NCBI RefSeq assembly: GCF_007859955.1
Contig: NZ_SJPR01000001.1
Span: 997,590 to 1,061,589 of the forward strand
From: Botrimarina colliarenosi
Lineage (GTDB): Bacteria > Planctomycetota > Planctomycetia > Pirellulales > Lacipirellulaceae
Direction: 5' to 3'
Length of the DNA: 64,000 nucleotides
In this document: one piece after another, positions 38,670 to 49,114 of the stretch
Layout of the letters: every line of letters starts with the position of its first letter
Position numbering within the stretch: the first letter of the stretch is position 1
Translations under genes and position numbers: made by a program
Notes under the pieces: generated by a model
Told to the model about the DNA's origin: nothing
Databases searched by the model: none
What the model saw: only the letters and a program-made list of their open reading frames with translations

Positions 38670-38822
38670 GACTGGCTTAACCCGCGCCGACGGCCCCCAC
38701 CCCGGTCGGGGCCCGCCGGTCTTTACCGGAAATGTGGCGCCGCTCACGCAGCGAGGCCGAGCGCCCCGCCGATCAGGAAAGACAGATCGCCTGTCCTTTC
38801 CCCGATCGTCGGAGTCGCTGCC

Positions 38823-39287
38823 GTGTCTCGCCTGGTCCTCCCGCTCATTGTGGTTGTCTGCGTCCTCGCCGGCGCAGTCGCTCAGGCCGAATGGCCGTTC
38901 TTCGGCGCCAAGAAAGCGCCCGCCGAGATCGCCTGGGTCGACGGGACGGCCGACGCCTTCGTCGCCGCCCGCCAGACGGGGCGCCCGATCTTGGTCTACG
39001 TCACCGCCGAACAATGCGGCTTCTGCCGGAAGATGGAGCGCGAGACCTGGAGCGACCCCGCTGTCGCGGAGTTGGTCGCGGCCGGGTTCGTGCCGCTGAA
39101 GCTGAACGCCGATCACCACCCCGACGAGGTGGCTGCCCTCCGCATCAAGGCGTACCCGACAACGGTGCTGGTCTCGCCGCAAGGCAAGCCGTTCGCCGGC
39201 CGGGCCGGCTTCCTCGGGCCCGAGAAGCTCGCCGAGCTGCTGCAGCCGGCGGTCGCGACGAACGAGATCCGCCAGCCGCTGAACTAA
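38823..39287 (+). CDS. Secreted thioredoxin-like protein
   Basis: 154 residues, GTG start, signal peptide MSRLVLPLIVVVCVLAGAVA. The redox site is EQCGFCRKMERETWSD, a CGFC motif in the DUF255/thioredoxin_7 style, and the cis-Pro loop is KAYPTTVLVSPQG. Its position behind the oxidase genes suggests a role in reducing envelope thiols during CuA or haem assembly, alongside the SCO protein (inference). The 153-nt gap to coxD has only a weak hairpin at 38700-38711. Confidence 0.78.
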   Translation: MSRLVLPLIVVVCVLAGAVAQAEWPFFGAKKAPAEIAWVDGTADAFVAARQTGRPILVYVTAEQCGFCRKMERETWSDPAVAELVAAGFVPLKLNADHHPDEVAALRIKAYPTTVLVSPQGKPFAGRAGFLGPEKLAELLQPAVATNEIRQPLN

Positions 39288-39309
39288 GCCTTCAAGCGCG
39301 CGTAATCCT

Positions 39310-39415
39310 CCTCCCTTTCAGGGAGGGGCTAGGGGAGGGTGGATCCGTTCAGGACAGGACAGCCTTCCTGTGAGGAACGCCCCGACCCTCCCCAGACCCC
39401 TCCCTGAAAGGGAGG
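39310..39415. repeat. Palindromic repeat family B, copy 1
   Basis: Left arm 39310-39339 (cctccctttcagggaggggc...) and right arm 39386-39415 pair over 30 nt. The spacer has its own stem (caggacagg / cttcctgtg). It sits in the convergent gap between the thioredoxin gene and the anti-sigma-like gene. Copy 2 is at 43800-43903 with the same orientation and a conserved spacer. Confidence 0.85.
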
Positions 39416-39427
39416 GGGAAAGCTGTT

Positions 39428-39838
39428 TCACTTGCCGCCTTCGCTCGAAAGCCGGCCGACGCTCGATTCGAAGTACTTGCCACGACGGCGAGGCGTCTCG
39501 ACGTCCTCGGCGCGCTCGTGCCGTTCGCGGAGGTCGTCGACGCTCGCGGTGCACCAACGGCACCCGACCACCTCGAGGTGGAACGTGACGTAGTCGCCGA
39601 GTCCCTCGGGCAAAACGCCGAGCAGGTGGCTGCCGAGCTGTTCGCGCGACGGGCAGGTGAGCCGGTTGCGGCGCCAGACCTCGCCGAGCGAGTGAAGCCC
39701 CGCGTCGCGCCCGGCGACGAGCGTGGCGAGCCGCTCGCGCAGCTCGTCATCCGCGCGGAGCGCCGCTTCGATCGCCGCGATCCGCTCCGGTGCGATGGCT
39801 TCGTCGAGGTAGGCGTGCAGGTCGGCGTCGGAGAACAT
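39428..39838 (-). CDS. Small zinc-finger anti-sigma-like protein
   Basis: 136 residues from the ATG at 39838 (MFSDADLHAYLDEAIAPERI). No membrane helix. After a helical N-terminal half, CPSREQLGSHLLGVLPEGLG then FHLEVVGCRWCTASVDDL gives a Cys plus H-x5-C-x2-C set, close to the HxxxCxxC of zinc-binding anti-sigma factors. It lies directly downstream of the ECF sigma gene on the same strand, so it is likely its soluble regulator (inference). The start codon is 3 nt from the arm of a palindromic element, leaving no room for a Shine-Dalgarno site. Confidence 0.62.
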   Translation of the reverse strand: MFSDADLHAYLDEAIAPERIAAIEAALRADDELRERLATLVAGRDAGLHSLGEVWRRNRLTCPSREQLGSHLLGVLPEGLGDYVTFHLEVVGCRWCTASVDDLRERHERAEDVETPRRRGKYFESSVGRLSSEGGK

Positions 39839-39841
39839 GCT

Positions 39842-39936
39842 GTAGGGTCCGCTGTGCGGTCCGTGCGATGGATTCGGTTTTGTCTTGTCAGTTTCCACTT
39901 CGAACCGCCAGCCACGGTCCGCACGGCGGACCCTAC
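39842..39936. repeat. Palindromic repeat family F between sigma and anti-sigma genes
   Basis: Left arm 39842-39865 (gtagggtccgctgtgcggtc...) and right arm 39913-39936 are 24-nt inverted repeats with two mismatches. The right arm contains the stop codon of the sigma gene (39933-39935) and the left arm ends 3 nt from the start codon of the downstream gene. Confidence 0.8.
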
Positions 39937-40610
39937 ACCAGCTCGGGAAACACGCCTTCGTCGAGCCCCTGTTTCTTGAGTCGTTTCTTCAGGTTGGCGA
40001 GGAAGTCGAACTTGAAGTTGGCGACCTGCTGCTCGGTGAGGCCGACCGCCTCGGCGACTTCCTTGTTGCCCATGCCCCGGACAAACAACAACTCCATCGC
40101 CTTGATCTTGGGCCAGTCGTCGCGGTCGCGCCAGATCGCAACCTGTTCGGCGAGCGCTTCGGCGAGGGCCTCGGCCTCGAGGGCGCGGCGTTCGCCGCTG
40201 CGGGCGATCGTGCTCGCCTTGCGGTCCGAGCCGGGCAGGTCCCAGGCGCCGCCGTCGTCCGAACCGTCGCCGTCGGTGCTGCTGAGCGTGACGGCTGGCC
40301 GCCGGCCTTCGCGCCGCAGGTGGTCGGTGAGCTTGTGGGCGGCGATCGAGAAGAGCCACCCTTCGAGCGGCCGGCGGGCGTCATAGTTGGGGAGGCTCGT
40401 CAGGAAACCGATAAAGGTCTCTTGGACGACATCCTCGCTCGCGGCCGAGCGGCCGTACCCCAGCCGGCTGCGGACGAACGCCAGCAGACGCCCCTCGAAC
40501 TCGTCAATCAACCGCCGCCACGCGTCGGGCTTGCCACGCCGGATCTCGACCACGAGCAGCGACTCGGGCGACGGCGCCGCGTCGTTCGTGTCAACGCAGC
40601 GGTCGGGCAT
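39933..40610 (-). CDS. ECF-family RNA polymerase sigma factor
   Basis: 225 residues. Region 2 is seen at LLVVEIRRGKPDAWRRLIDE through AASEDVVQETFIGFLTSLPN and RPLEGWLFSIAAHKLTDHLR; region 4 at IKAMELLFVRGMGNKEVAEA and VGLTEQQVANFKFDFLANLK, a helix-turn-helix for the -35 element. Between them is an acidic/Ser-rich linker. This is the small ECF type without a membrane anti-sigma in cis. The next gene on the strand is the putative anti-sigma. The C-terminal stop codon lies inside a repeat arm, so the last residues FPELV may be set by that insertion. Confidence 0.88.
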   Translation of the reverse strand: MPDRCVDTNDAAPSPESLLVVEIRRGKPDAWRRLIDEFEGRLLAFVRSRLGYGRSAASEDVVQETFIGFLTSLPNYDARRPLEGWLFSIAAHKLTDHLRREGRRPAVTLSSTDGDGSDDGGAWDLPGSDRKASTIARSGERRALEAEALAEALAEQVAIWRDRDDWPKIKAMELLFVRGMGNKEVAEAVGLTEQQVANFKFDFLANLKKRLKKQGLDEGVFPELV

Positions 40611-40721
40611 TGGCGAGAGAGGTCGGCTCGGCGAGGGAACGGATGGGGCTCACAAAGAGTATCGGCCGGCAGGCGTCGCGATGCAAACCAAGCAAGCGAA
40701 TCGCCCTCTCAAATTTTTCTA

Positions 40722-40816
40722 GGGAGCCCTAAGCGCCAGCGCCGGGAGTTGAATCGGGTACTCGCTCGACAATCTGTGTACCCGGGGTCACTCCCGGCGC
40801 TGGCGCTTAGGGCTCC
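40722..40816. repeat. Palindromic repeat family A, copy 2
   Basis: Left arm 40722-40749 is identical to 10254-10281. The right arm 40790-40816 matches it over 27 nt. The 40-nt spacer is unrelated to that of copy 1. It lies 7 nt past the end of the minus-strand membrane gene (stop at 40824-40826). Confidence 0.85.
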
Positions 40817-40823
40817 TGACTTC

Positions 40824-41655
40824 TCATTGCGAGGATTTGTTCGCGGCGCCACTCCCGCCCGCTCGGAGCAGCATGTGGGCGAACGCCACTAGCGTGAGGA
40901 CGCCGGCGCCGCCGAAGGCGACGCCCGTCACGCCCCGGCGGCGTTGCAATTCGGCTCGGAGTTTCGCGGTGGCTTCGGAAAGCACTGCTCGTTGTTCACC
41001 ATTTACTTCGGCGAGGACGTACCTCAGATGGACTTCGCCGACCGACGTGTCTCGTGACTCGTTGTGGACGGCGACGACGTACTGCGCCGGGTCGGCGGCC
41101 CCGTTGGGAAGGCCATTGGCGCCGGGGGCGATTTCCTCGAGCCAATCACGGACCGCTTTGTCGGCGGCGTGACGGCACGCGTCGGGGGTGGTGAAGGGGC
41201 CGACGGCGATCATCCGCTGATGGGACGCGACATCGCCGTTGACCCACCCGGGCCTCTGCTGGTCGTCATCGGGCTCGACGGCGTCGCTCGTCACCTTGCC
41301 CAAGTCAATCTTTGGCGCCGCCGCGGCTACCTCTTCGAGTTCGGCGTCGGTCGCGACCTCGGGCAACGGCGGTATCGGCGCCTGTGGCGTATCGGGCGTA
41401 TCGGGCGTTGAGTCGATCCGAACCAGGGCGGGCGTGCCGCCGAAGTCCTTTCTTATCTCGGCAGCTCGGTAGCTCACCAAGAGCGTCAAGAGAAAGCCCG
41501 CTAGCAATAGCAACACGGGAATCGCCAGGAGGACGCCCCAGCGTTTATGTCTTGCCGCGGCGACAAGACCGACCAGCAAACTTCCCACGATGGCCATCGC
41601 CACGAGGCTGGCGATCACGATTGTGATCACGGTTAACCAGCTGGGTTCAATTGTT

Positions 41656-41663
<8 letters not shown>
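40824..41663 (-). CDS. Membrane protein coupled to the Ser/Thr kinase gene
   Basis: 279 residues from the ATG at 41663, set by a strong ribosome site. Two N-terminal helices (LTVITIVIASLVAMAIVGSL; LAIPVLLLLAGFLLTLLVSY) and one near the C-terminus (VTGVAFGGAGVLTLVAFAHM) enclose about 150 residues of soluble domain, probably outside the membrane. That domain has HQRMIAVGPFTTPDACRHAA and QYVVAVHNESRDTSVGEVHL. I do not recognise a family. Its start overlaps the kinase stop by 8 nt (ATGcaTGA), so translation coupling and a functional link with the kinase are likely. Confidence 0.75.
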
Positions 41664-43767
<2,104 letters not shown>

Positions 43768-43799
43768 TTAGTTTAACCGGTGAGGCGTCTCAATTTCCC

Positions 43800-43903
43800 C
43801 CTCCCTTTCAGGGAGGGGTCGGGGGAGGGTGAATCCGCTCAGGACAGGGGCTTTCCTGTGATGAACGCCTTGACCCTCCCCTAGCCCCTCCCTGCAAGGG
43901 AGG
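43800..43903. repeat. Palindromic repeat family B, copy 2
   Basis: Arms 43800-43829 and 43874-43903 match those of copy 1, and the spacer keeps the words tccgctcaggacagg and cttcctgtgatgaacgcc. Direct orientation relative to copy 1. It lies between the FHA gene and the kinase start. Confidence 0.85.
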
Positions 43904-43932
43904 GGGATTTTATGGCAGGTGGTGTAGCTCCT

Positions 43933-44655
43933 TCACGCCTCTAGCACCTGTTCGACGGTGAACGCGAAATCTTGCCCCTCGATTCGACTTCCCGGCACGA
44001 TATTCACGGGGCCCGCCGCTGTTCGGCAGACCAGCCCCGCGGGGCTGCGGAAAAGGATCGCCTCTTCCCGCCAGTCGGAGCAGCGGATGTGGCTGTGCGG
44101 CTTGGGGCCCAGAATGCAACTCTCGGCCATCAGCAGCACCGCGTCGGAAGCGGGGACGGTGCGGTGCCCGCTCTCGACGGTGAGCAGCGCCGATGCGCTG
44201 AGCGCATGAGGACGCCGGAAGCGCACGGCAACCGCCCCGAACTCGAGGAGAGCGCCGTCCTCGATAACGGCGGGGCCATCCAGTTCTCGGCCATCGAGCC
44301 GGGTGGGGCCGTAAGGCGTGAGCACGTAGCGGCCACCGCTGCGGGCGAGCCGGGCGTGGCGACGCGACAGGTCGGCGAGGATCGGCAGGTCGGGGCCGTC
44401 GCTCGCTCCGATCCCCGGTTGGCCGATCACCAGCTGCTCGGCGAGCGTCACCAGGTAACCGCCGACGCCATCGACCCACAGCATCTGCTGGTCACGTCGC
44501 GGCGATGCCGAGGGTTGGCCGGTCACGGTTTGATCCTCGGGGGCGCCGCCGGCGCGGGTGGTGTCGCGAAGTCGCAAGGAGATTTCCGCGACACTGCTCG
44601 CCGGCCGCGATGCGGCGTACCACTGGGTCGGCTTGTCGTCGGCGGCCAGAGGCAT
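43933..44655 (-). CDS. FHA domain protein (two FHA-like halves)
   Basis: 240 residues. About 70-150 is an FHA fold: ADLSRRHARLARSGGRYVLT holds the S-x-x-H phosphothreonine-recognition residues, followed by PTRLDGRELDGPAVIEDGAL. About 165-235 is a second, degenerate FHA-like half (LLMAESCILGPKPHSHIRCS; GPVNIVPGSRIEGQDFAFTV). FHA proteins bind phosphorylated partners of Ser/Thr kinases, and the kinase gene lies just downstream on the same strand (43767), separated by the family B repeat. The N-terminal 65 residues are disordered (Ser/Arg/Thr rich). Start ATG at 44655. Confidence 0.78.
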   Translation of the reverse strand: MPLAADDKPTQWYAASRPASSVAEISLRLRDTTRAGGAPEDQTVTGQPSASPRRDQQMLWVDGVGGYLVTLAEQLVIGQPGIGASDGPDLPILADLSRRHARLARSGGRYVLTPYGPTRLDGRELDGPAVIEDGALLEFGAVAVRFRRPHALSASALLTVESGHRTVPASDAVLLMAESCILGPKPHSHIRCSDWREEAILFRSPAGLVCRTAAGPVNIVPGSRIEGQDFAFTVEQVLEA

Positions 44656-44700
44656 GGTACGCGGTGCGGGAGGTGAGAGGGGGGCGGGAGAATCAAAGAA

Positions 44701-44762
44701 CTCCGGGAGCTGACGCTTCCCGGCTAGCTAGACAGCGAGCCGGAGAGCGTCAGCTCCCGGAG
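44701..44762. repeat. Palindromic repeat family G
   Basis: ctccgggagctgacgct (44701-44717) and agcgtcagctcccggag (44746-44762) are perfect 17-nt inverted repeats; an inner stem ccggct/agccgg follows. It lies between the coiled-coil gene and the FHA gene. Confidence 0.8.
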
Positions 44763-44775
44763 CAACCAGTCACAA

Positions 44776-45618
44776 TCAGTCCAACTGAATCGTCGCCGAG
44801 ACGGCCGCGACCTTGCCCCCCTTAGCCGCGGAGACGGTTACGGTCGGGTCACCGAGCCCGAAGTAAGCGGCGACCTGTTCACGCACGTCGTGCGATTCGG
44901 CCGGGTCGAGCTGGATCTCGCCAGGGAACGTCGTGTCGGCGTTCGCCAGCCGCGACGCCACGTCGAGCCGCGAGCGGATATCGGCGATCAGACCCTTGGC
45001 CCGCGACAGTTGGCTCTCGTCGAGGGCCACGACATCGTTCGACGCCTGGGCCACCTCGACCAGCTGGCGTTTGGCCTCGAGGTTCATGATGTCGGTCTCG
45101 AGCTCCTTCTGGGCGGCGATCATGGCCGTCAGTTTCTGGCGGGCCGCGTCGAGGTTCGCCGTACGGGCCTGCTGCATGTCGCGCAGGTGCTCGAGCGTCT
45201 CGTCGGCCACCTTGTGGCGGGTGAACCGCCGCGACAGGTCCTCGACCACTTCGCAGCGGTCGTAGTTGTGGCCGGCGTAGCGGAAGACGTCGCGGTCCTC
45301 GGTGAGGTCCGACTGCAGCCGCATGATCTCGTTCTTGCTGCGGTCGGCCTTCTCGGCGGCGGTTTCGATCTTCTCGCCGAGCCGTTCGAGCTCGATCTCT
45401 TCCTTGGCGATCACTTCCATCGAGTGACGCACCTCGGGGGCCAGGTTGCGGACCATCTGGCGGGCGCGGTCGAGTTGGAACTCAACTGGGACGGCCCGCT
45501 CGACGGTTGCGCTGGCTCGGCCGAAAGCGGTGCTGAGGTAGCTGAAGGCGTCACCGCCAACCGTGAGGCCCCCGAGGAGGCCGAGGAGCAGCGTCGAAAC
45601 AACAATTTTCTTGAGCAT
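44776..45618 (-). CDS. Exported coiled-coil protein of unknown function
   Basis: 280 residues from the ATG at 45618 (MLKKIVVSTLLLGLLGGLTV), a signal peptide or anchor; a longer frame upstream has no such start. About residues 50-200 are a long heptad region rich in Glu, Arg, Leu and Ala (EEIELERLGEKIETAAEKAD, AARQKLTAMIAAQKELETDI), typical of a coiled coil. The C-terminal half ends with a short Val/Thr-rich tail. No family was recognised. It is transcribed with the FHA and kinase genes or from its own promoter; the gap holds a family G palindrome. Confidence 0.7.
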   Translation of the reverse strand: MLKKIVVSTLLLGLLGGLTVGGDAFSYLSTAFGRASATVERAVPVEFQLDRARQMVRNLAPEVRHSMEVIAKEEIELERLGEKIETAAEKADRSKNEIMRLQSDLTEDRDVFRYAGHNYDRCEVVEDLSRRFTRHKVADETLEHLRDMQQARTANLDAARQKLTAMIAAQKELETDIMNLEAKRQLVEVAQASNDVVALDESQLSRAKGLIADIRSRLDVASRLANADTTFPGEIQLDPAESHDVREQVAAYFGLGDPTVTVSAAKGGKVAAVSATIQLD

Positions 45619-45867
45619 GGTTGGGTTCCCCTTCGCGGTGGGACGGAGTAGGTCGGGCCCCGGGGCGGGGTCTCGGATGGCTGAAAGGCCGCAAAACACG
45701 GCCCACAATCAGCACTTCGCGGCCGCGGCGGGCATCTTGCCGCTACGGAGCCAAAAAAAGCGGCCTGCGGAAACCAACCGGGCTGAGGGCGCCCTCTGGC
45801 GGGTGGGGCGATAGAATAGGAGCCGTCGCTACCGGACGGACTCCGAACCCCGACCCCTCCGCAATCC

Positions 45868-46464
45868 ATGCCCCACGCTCGCTTGTTGCTGTCGTTGCTG
45901 TTGTTCGCCCCGCTCGGTCTGGCCGGCTGCGCCGATGGGCCCGTGAAGCCCGACCCGGCGGCGGTGAAGACGCTCCGCGAGACTTTTGTTCTCTCCGACG
46001 AACCGGCCGCCGCGGTGACACCCCTCGCTTGGCGGGAGGCTCAGGAGGCCGACCAGGAGGCGGAAGAGTCGCCTTCGGACCGGGTCGTTCTGACCGGTAT
46101 GGTGGGCGGCATGCCGAACCCCTGGGGCGCCGAGAACGAGCTGGAATTCCCTTGGAAAGCGGGGGAGGCGACCTTCTTCCTGGTCGATCCGGCAACAGCC
46201 GAGGAGTTTTCATCGCACGCGACGGAAGAGGGGATCGAGCACGCTGAAGACTGCCCCTTCTGCTCCCGCGAGGCCGCCACGAAGACCACCTCGATCGCCG
46301 TGGTGACCTTCCCTTCGACCGACGATCCGTCGAAACCGGCGGCGGTCGACGCCCGCGACCTGTTCGGGCTTAAAGAGGGCGACACCGTCGTCGTTCAGGG
46401 GATCGCCAGCGTGAAAGGGGGCGTCCTGATGGTCGCTGCCGATGGCCTCTACCGCCAGCCGTAG
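45868..46464 (+). CDS. Lipoprotein of unknown function
   Basis: 198 residues with a clear lipobox (LLLFAPLGLAGCADGPVKPD, Cys20). A Glu/Asp-rich stretch is followed by an OB-like beta domain: DRVVLTGMVGGMPNP, ATFFLVDPATAEEFSSHA, AEDCPFCSREAATKTTSIAV, LFGLKEGDTVVVQGIASVKG. The CPFC pair is the only motif visible. I do not recognise the family; it is probably an outer or inner membrane lipoprotein. The acyltransferase gene follows after 33 nt, so the two may share a transcript. Confidence 0.7.
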   Translation: MPHARLLLSLLLFAPLGLAGCADGPVKPDPAAVKTLRETFVLSDEPAAAVTPLAWREAQEADQEAEESPSDRVVLTGMVGGMPNPWGAENELEFPWKAGEATFFLVDPATAEEFSSHATEEGIEHAEDCPFCSREAATKTTSIAVVTFPSTDDPSKPAAVDARDLFGLKEGDTVVVQGIASVKGGVLMVAADGLYRQP

Positions 46465-46497
46465 GCCTCCCAGCCAGACCTCTGGGATGAGGTAGTT

Positions 46498-47121
46498 TTG
46501 AACGTACCCTCCGCGGCCCACGCCCCCCCGCCTGCCTTGCCCGCAACGCCCCCGCCGCCGACCGACGCCTGGGTCGATCTGTCGGACTACACGCCGGGGG
46601 ACTACCGCCCCGGGCGGGGGAAGCTGACGCAGCTCGTCTGGTACTTCCTCAGCGTCCTGTTGTTCGAGTCGGGCTGGCTCCCGGCGAGCGGCCCCAAACG
46701 GGCGCTGCTGCGGGCGTTTGGGGCGACGATCGGCCGGAATGTGACGATCAAGCCGAATGTGCGGATCAAGTACCCCTGGCGGCTGAAGGTGGGGGACCAC
46801 GTCTGGATCGGCCAGGAGGCGTGGATCGACAACCTGGGCGATGTCCGGCTGGGGAGCCACGTCTGTCTCTCGCAGCGGGCCTATCTCTGCACCGGGGGGC
46901 ATGACCACCGCCGGAGGGGTTTTGGCCTGCTGGTCGGCGATATCACCGTGGGGGAGGGCTCCTGGATCGGCGCGGCGGCTACCGTCCTAGGCGGGGTCAC
47001 CATCGGCCCCAATGCTCTGATCGCCGCCGGCAGCGTCGTGACGAAGGACGTCGCGGGCGCCCAAGTCGTCGGAGGCGTCCCCGCCCGCGTGCTCGGTGAC
47101 CGCGAGCCCCCGACCGCCTAG
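46498..47121 (+). CDS. WcaF-like hexapeptide-repeat acetyltransferase
   Basis: 207 residues, TTG start with GGATGAGG about 7 nt before it. The N-terminal third ([32 protein letters not shown]) matches colanic-acid acetyltransferases. Then the left-handed beta helix: [100 protein letters not shown]. Such enzymes acetylate sugars of an exopolysaccharide using acetyl-CoA. It lies just before the WecA-like gene and the GDP-fucose genes, which supports this role. Confidence 0.85.
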   Translation: MNVPSAAHAPPPALPATPPPPTDAWVDLSDYTPGDYRPGRGKLTQLVWYFLSVLLFESGWLPASGPKRALLRAFGATIGRNVTIKPNVRIKYPWRLKVGDHVWIGQEAWIDNLGDVRLGSHVCLSQRAYLCTGGHDHRRRGFGLLVGDITVGEGSWIGAAATVLGGVTIGPNALIAAGSVVTKDVAGAQVVGGVPARVLGDREPPTA

Positions 47122-47427
47122 ACCCCACTGGCGGTTGTCTGCTGGCAACGCCTGTGGCGTTTCGGCGACATCGGGAGTGGATGAACTTGTCGATTTTTCA
47201 GGCAGGCGTGCAACTCCGAACCGCTCGACAGCGTCTAATAGCCGGAATCTGCCGGGGATTTCCCCCTCGAAGTAGAGTTTGGCCCCATCGAAGGGGGTTT
47301 GGCCCGGCAGTTGCCCAGAGGTCTGCCCCGGGAAGCGGCGGAGTCCGCGTCCCGAACTATCGACCAGAAGGTGGCGTCGCGCAATAATCGCGGACCGCTA
47401 CGAGAGCTCGCATCAAGGACGCACCCC
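47122..47427. other. 306-nt gap before the WecA-like gene
   Basis: No gene recognised. It contains ggggatttcccc (47254-47265), an imperfect stem between ccccctcga (47262-47270) and tcgaaggggg (47288-47297), and a 9-nt direct repeat gtttggccc (47277-47285, 47297-47305). It may be a leader or terminator region. Confidence 0.35.
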
Positions 47428-49005
47428 GTGACGTTGTCGTCGTTAGTCTTCTCCGAATACCGCATCGCCACCTACGCCATCGCGTTGGTGGTTGGGTGGT
47501 TGGTGTCGCTGGTGATGACGTCGATTGTCCGTCGCGCTAGCATCAAGCTTGGCTTTGTCGACAACCCGGGCGGCCGCAAGACCCAGGCGAAACCGGTGGC
47601 GTTGGGGGGCGGCGTCGCCGTTCTCGGCGGCGCCTTGGCGGCGGCGGCGGTTGCGTTTCTGTTCGCCGACTTCGCCCTCACGGTGACCTTCTTCGGCCAA
47701 GACGCCCGGCAGCTAGCGGGCCTCGCCCTAGCGGCTTTCGCGACCCTCGTGCTGGGTCTCTACGACGACGCCCGCGACCTCCGCGGGCTCTACAAGCTGA
47801 TTGGCCAGGTCGGCATCGCCGGCGTGCTGGTCTACTTGGGCTTGAAGATCCCGATGCTTTCGATCTTCGGCTCAGACGTCGAACTTGGGTGGGTCTCGAT
47901 TCCGCTGTCGATCTTCTGGCTGGTCGGGTCGACCAACGCGATCAACCTGCTCGACGGCATCGACGGGCTCGCCTCGAGCATCGGCATGGTGCTCTGCCTG
48001 ACGCTGGCCGCGATCAACGCCTACTTCGGCCAGTTCCCCGAGGCGGTGGTGACCCTCGCGATGGCGGGCGCCCTGTTCGGCTTCCTGCGGTTCAACTTCG
48101 CCCCGGCGAGCATCTATCTCGGCGACGCCGGCAGCATGGTGATCGGCCTCGTGATCGGAGCGATCGCCCTCCAGACGAACCTCAAGACCCCCGCCTTCGT
48201 GGCGATGGTCGTGCCGCTCGCGGTCTGGGCCGTGCCGATCCTCGATTCGGGCGCCGCGATCGTCCGTCGCCGGCTGACCGGCCGCAGCATCTTCGCCCCC
48301 GACCGCGGCCACCTGCACCACGCCCTGTTGTCACGGGGCTGGACCGTCAGCCAGGCGTCGCTCTTCATCACGCTCATCTGCTCGGTGACGTGCCTTAGCG
48401 CCGTGTTGGGCGTGATCTGGCAAAACGAGCTCATTGTCGTCGTGACGGTGGCGATCGTCGTCGTCTTCCTGATCAGCAGCCGCACCTTCGGCCACGTTGA
48501 GTTTGAGCTGCTCCGTAATCGCCTGCGAGAGAGCGGGATATCACTCCGCTCGAAAGAAACCCGCGAAGACCGCGCGCAGCACGGTACGGTCCGCCTACAG
48601 GGCTCGCACGAGTGGGGGGTAATGTGGGACTCGCTCGTCGAGTCGGCGCCGGGCTACGGGCTCACCAAGCTTCAACTGACGATCCATATGCCCGCCGTCC
48701 ACGAGGCGTTCTACGCCAGTTGGCGGGCGCCCAAGACCTCCAAGCACACCGCCGACTCGGTCTGGCGTCTGTCGCACCCGCTGCTGGTGGACGGGGTACC
48801 GGTCGGCAAGCTCGAGGTCGCCGGCGTGGCCGACGACCCCGATCGCTCGACGCTTTCCCAGATCACCCAGGTGCTCGACTTCCTCGAACCGATCGAGGAC
48901 GACATCCGCCAAGTCAAAGAGTCGCTCACCCATGCCGCCGCTGCGAAGCGGGCCCAACCCGCCCCGCCCGTCGCCCACCTCGAAACCTCGCTAGCCGGTC
49001 GTTAA
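47428..49005 (+). CDS. WecA/MraY-family glycosyl-phosphate transferase with extra C-terminal domain
   Basis: 525 residues from the GTG at 47428 (VTLSSLVFSEYRIATYAIAL as start), with AAGGAC 7 nt upstream; upstream frame is Arg/Ser-rich and unlike a membrane protein. The first 350 residues have about ten helices and the family marks: DNPGGRKTQAKPVALGGGVA, VLGLYDDARDLRGLYKL, NAINLLDGIDGLASSIG, GDAGSMVIGLVIGAI and DRGHLHHALLSRGW. It should attach a sugar-1-phosphate to undecaprenyl phosphate. About 170 residues follow the last helix (EFELLRNRLRESGISLRSKE, LTKLQLTIHMPAVHEAFYAS-like) and are absent from E. coli WecA. No family was recognised for this cytosolic tail. Confidence 0.85.
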   Translation: MTLSSLVFSEYRIATYAIALVVGWLVSLVMTSIVRRASIKLGFVDNPGGRKTQAKPVALGGGVAVLGGALAAAAVAFLFADFALTVTFFGQDARQLAGLALAAFATLVLGLYDDARDLRGLYKLIGQVGIAGVLVYLGLKIPMLSIFGSDVELGWVSIPLSIFWLVGSTNAINLLDGIDGLASSIGMVLCLTLAAINAYFGQFPEAVVTLAMAGALFGFLRFNFAPASIYLGDAGSMVIGLVIGAIALQTNLKTPAFVAMVVPLAVWAVPILDSGAAIVRRRLTGRSIFAPDRGHLHHALLSRGWTVSQASLFITLICSVTCLSAVLGVIWQNELIVVVTVAIVVVFLISSRTFGHVEFELLRNRLRESGISLRSKETREDRAQHGTVRLQGSHEWGVMWDSLVESAPGYGLTKLQLTIHMPAVHEAFYASWRAPKTSKHTADSVWRLSHPLLVDGVPVGKLEVAGVADDPDRSTLSQITQVLDFLEPIEDDIRQVKESLTHAAAAKRAQPAPPVAHLETSLAGR

Positions 49006-49114
49006 CACCGCCCGGTCGCCCAACGCTCCCCCCGCCGGCCCGCTATCATGAGGGCCCCGTTCGCGGCCTCCGCGCCGCCCTCTCCTCCCGCTCTCCCCCA
49101 TCCTTCCGCTCGCC

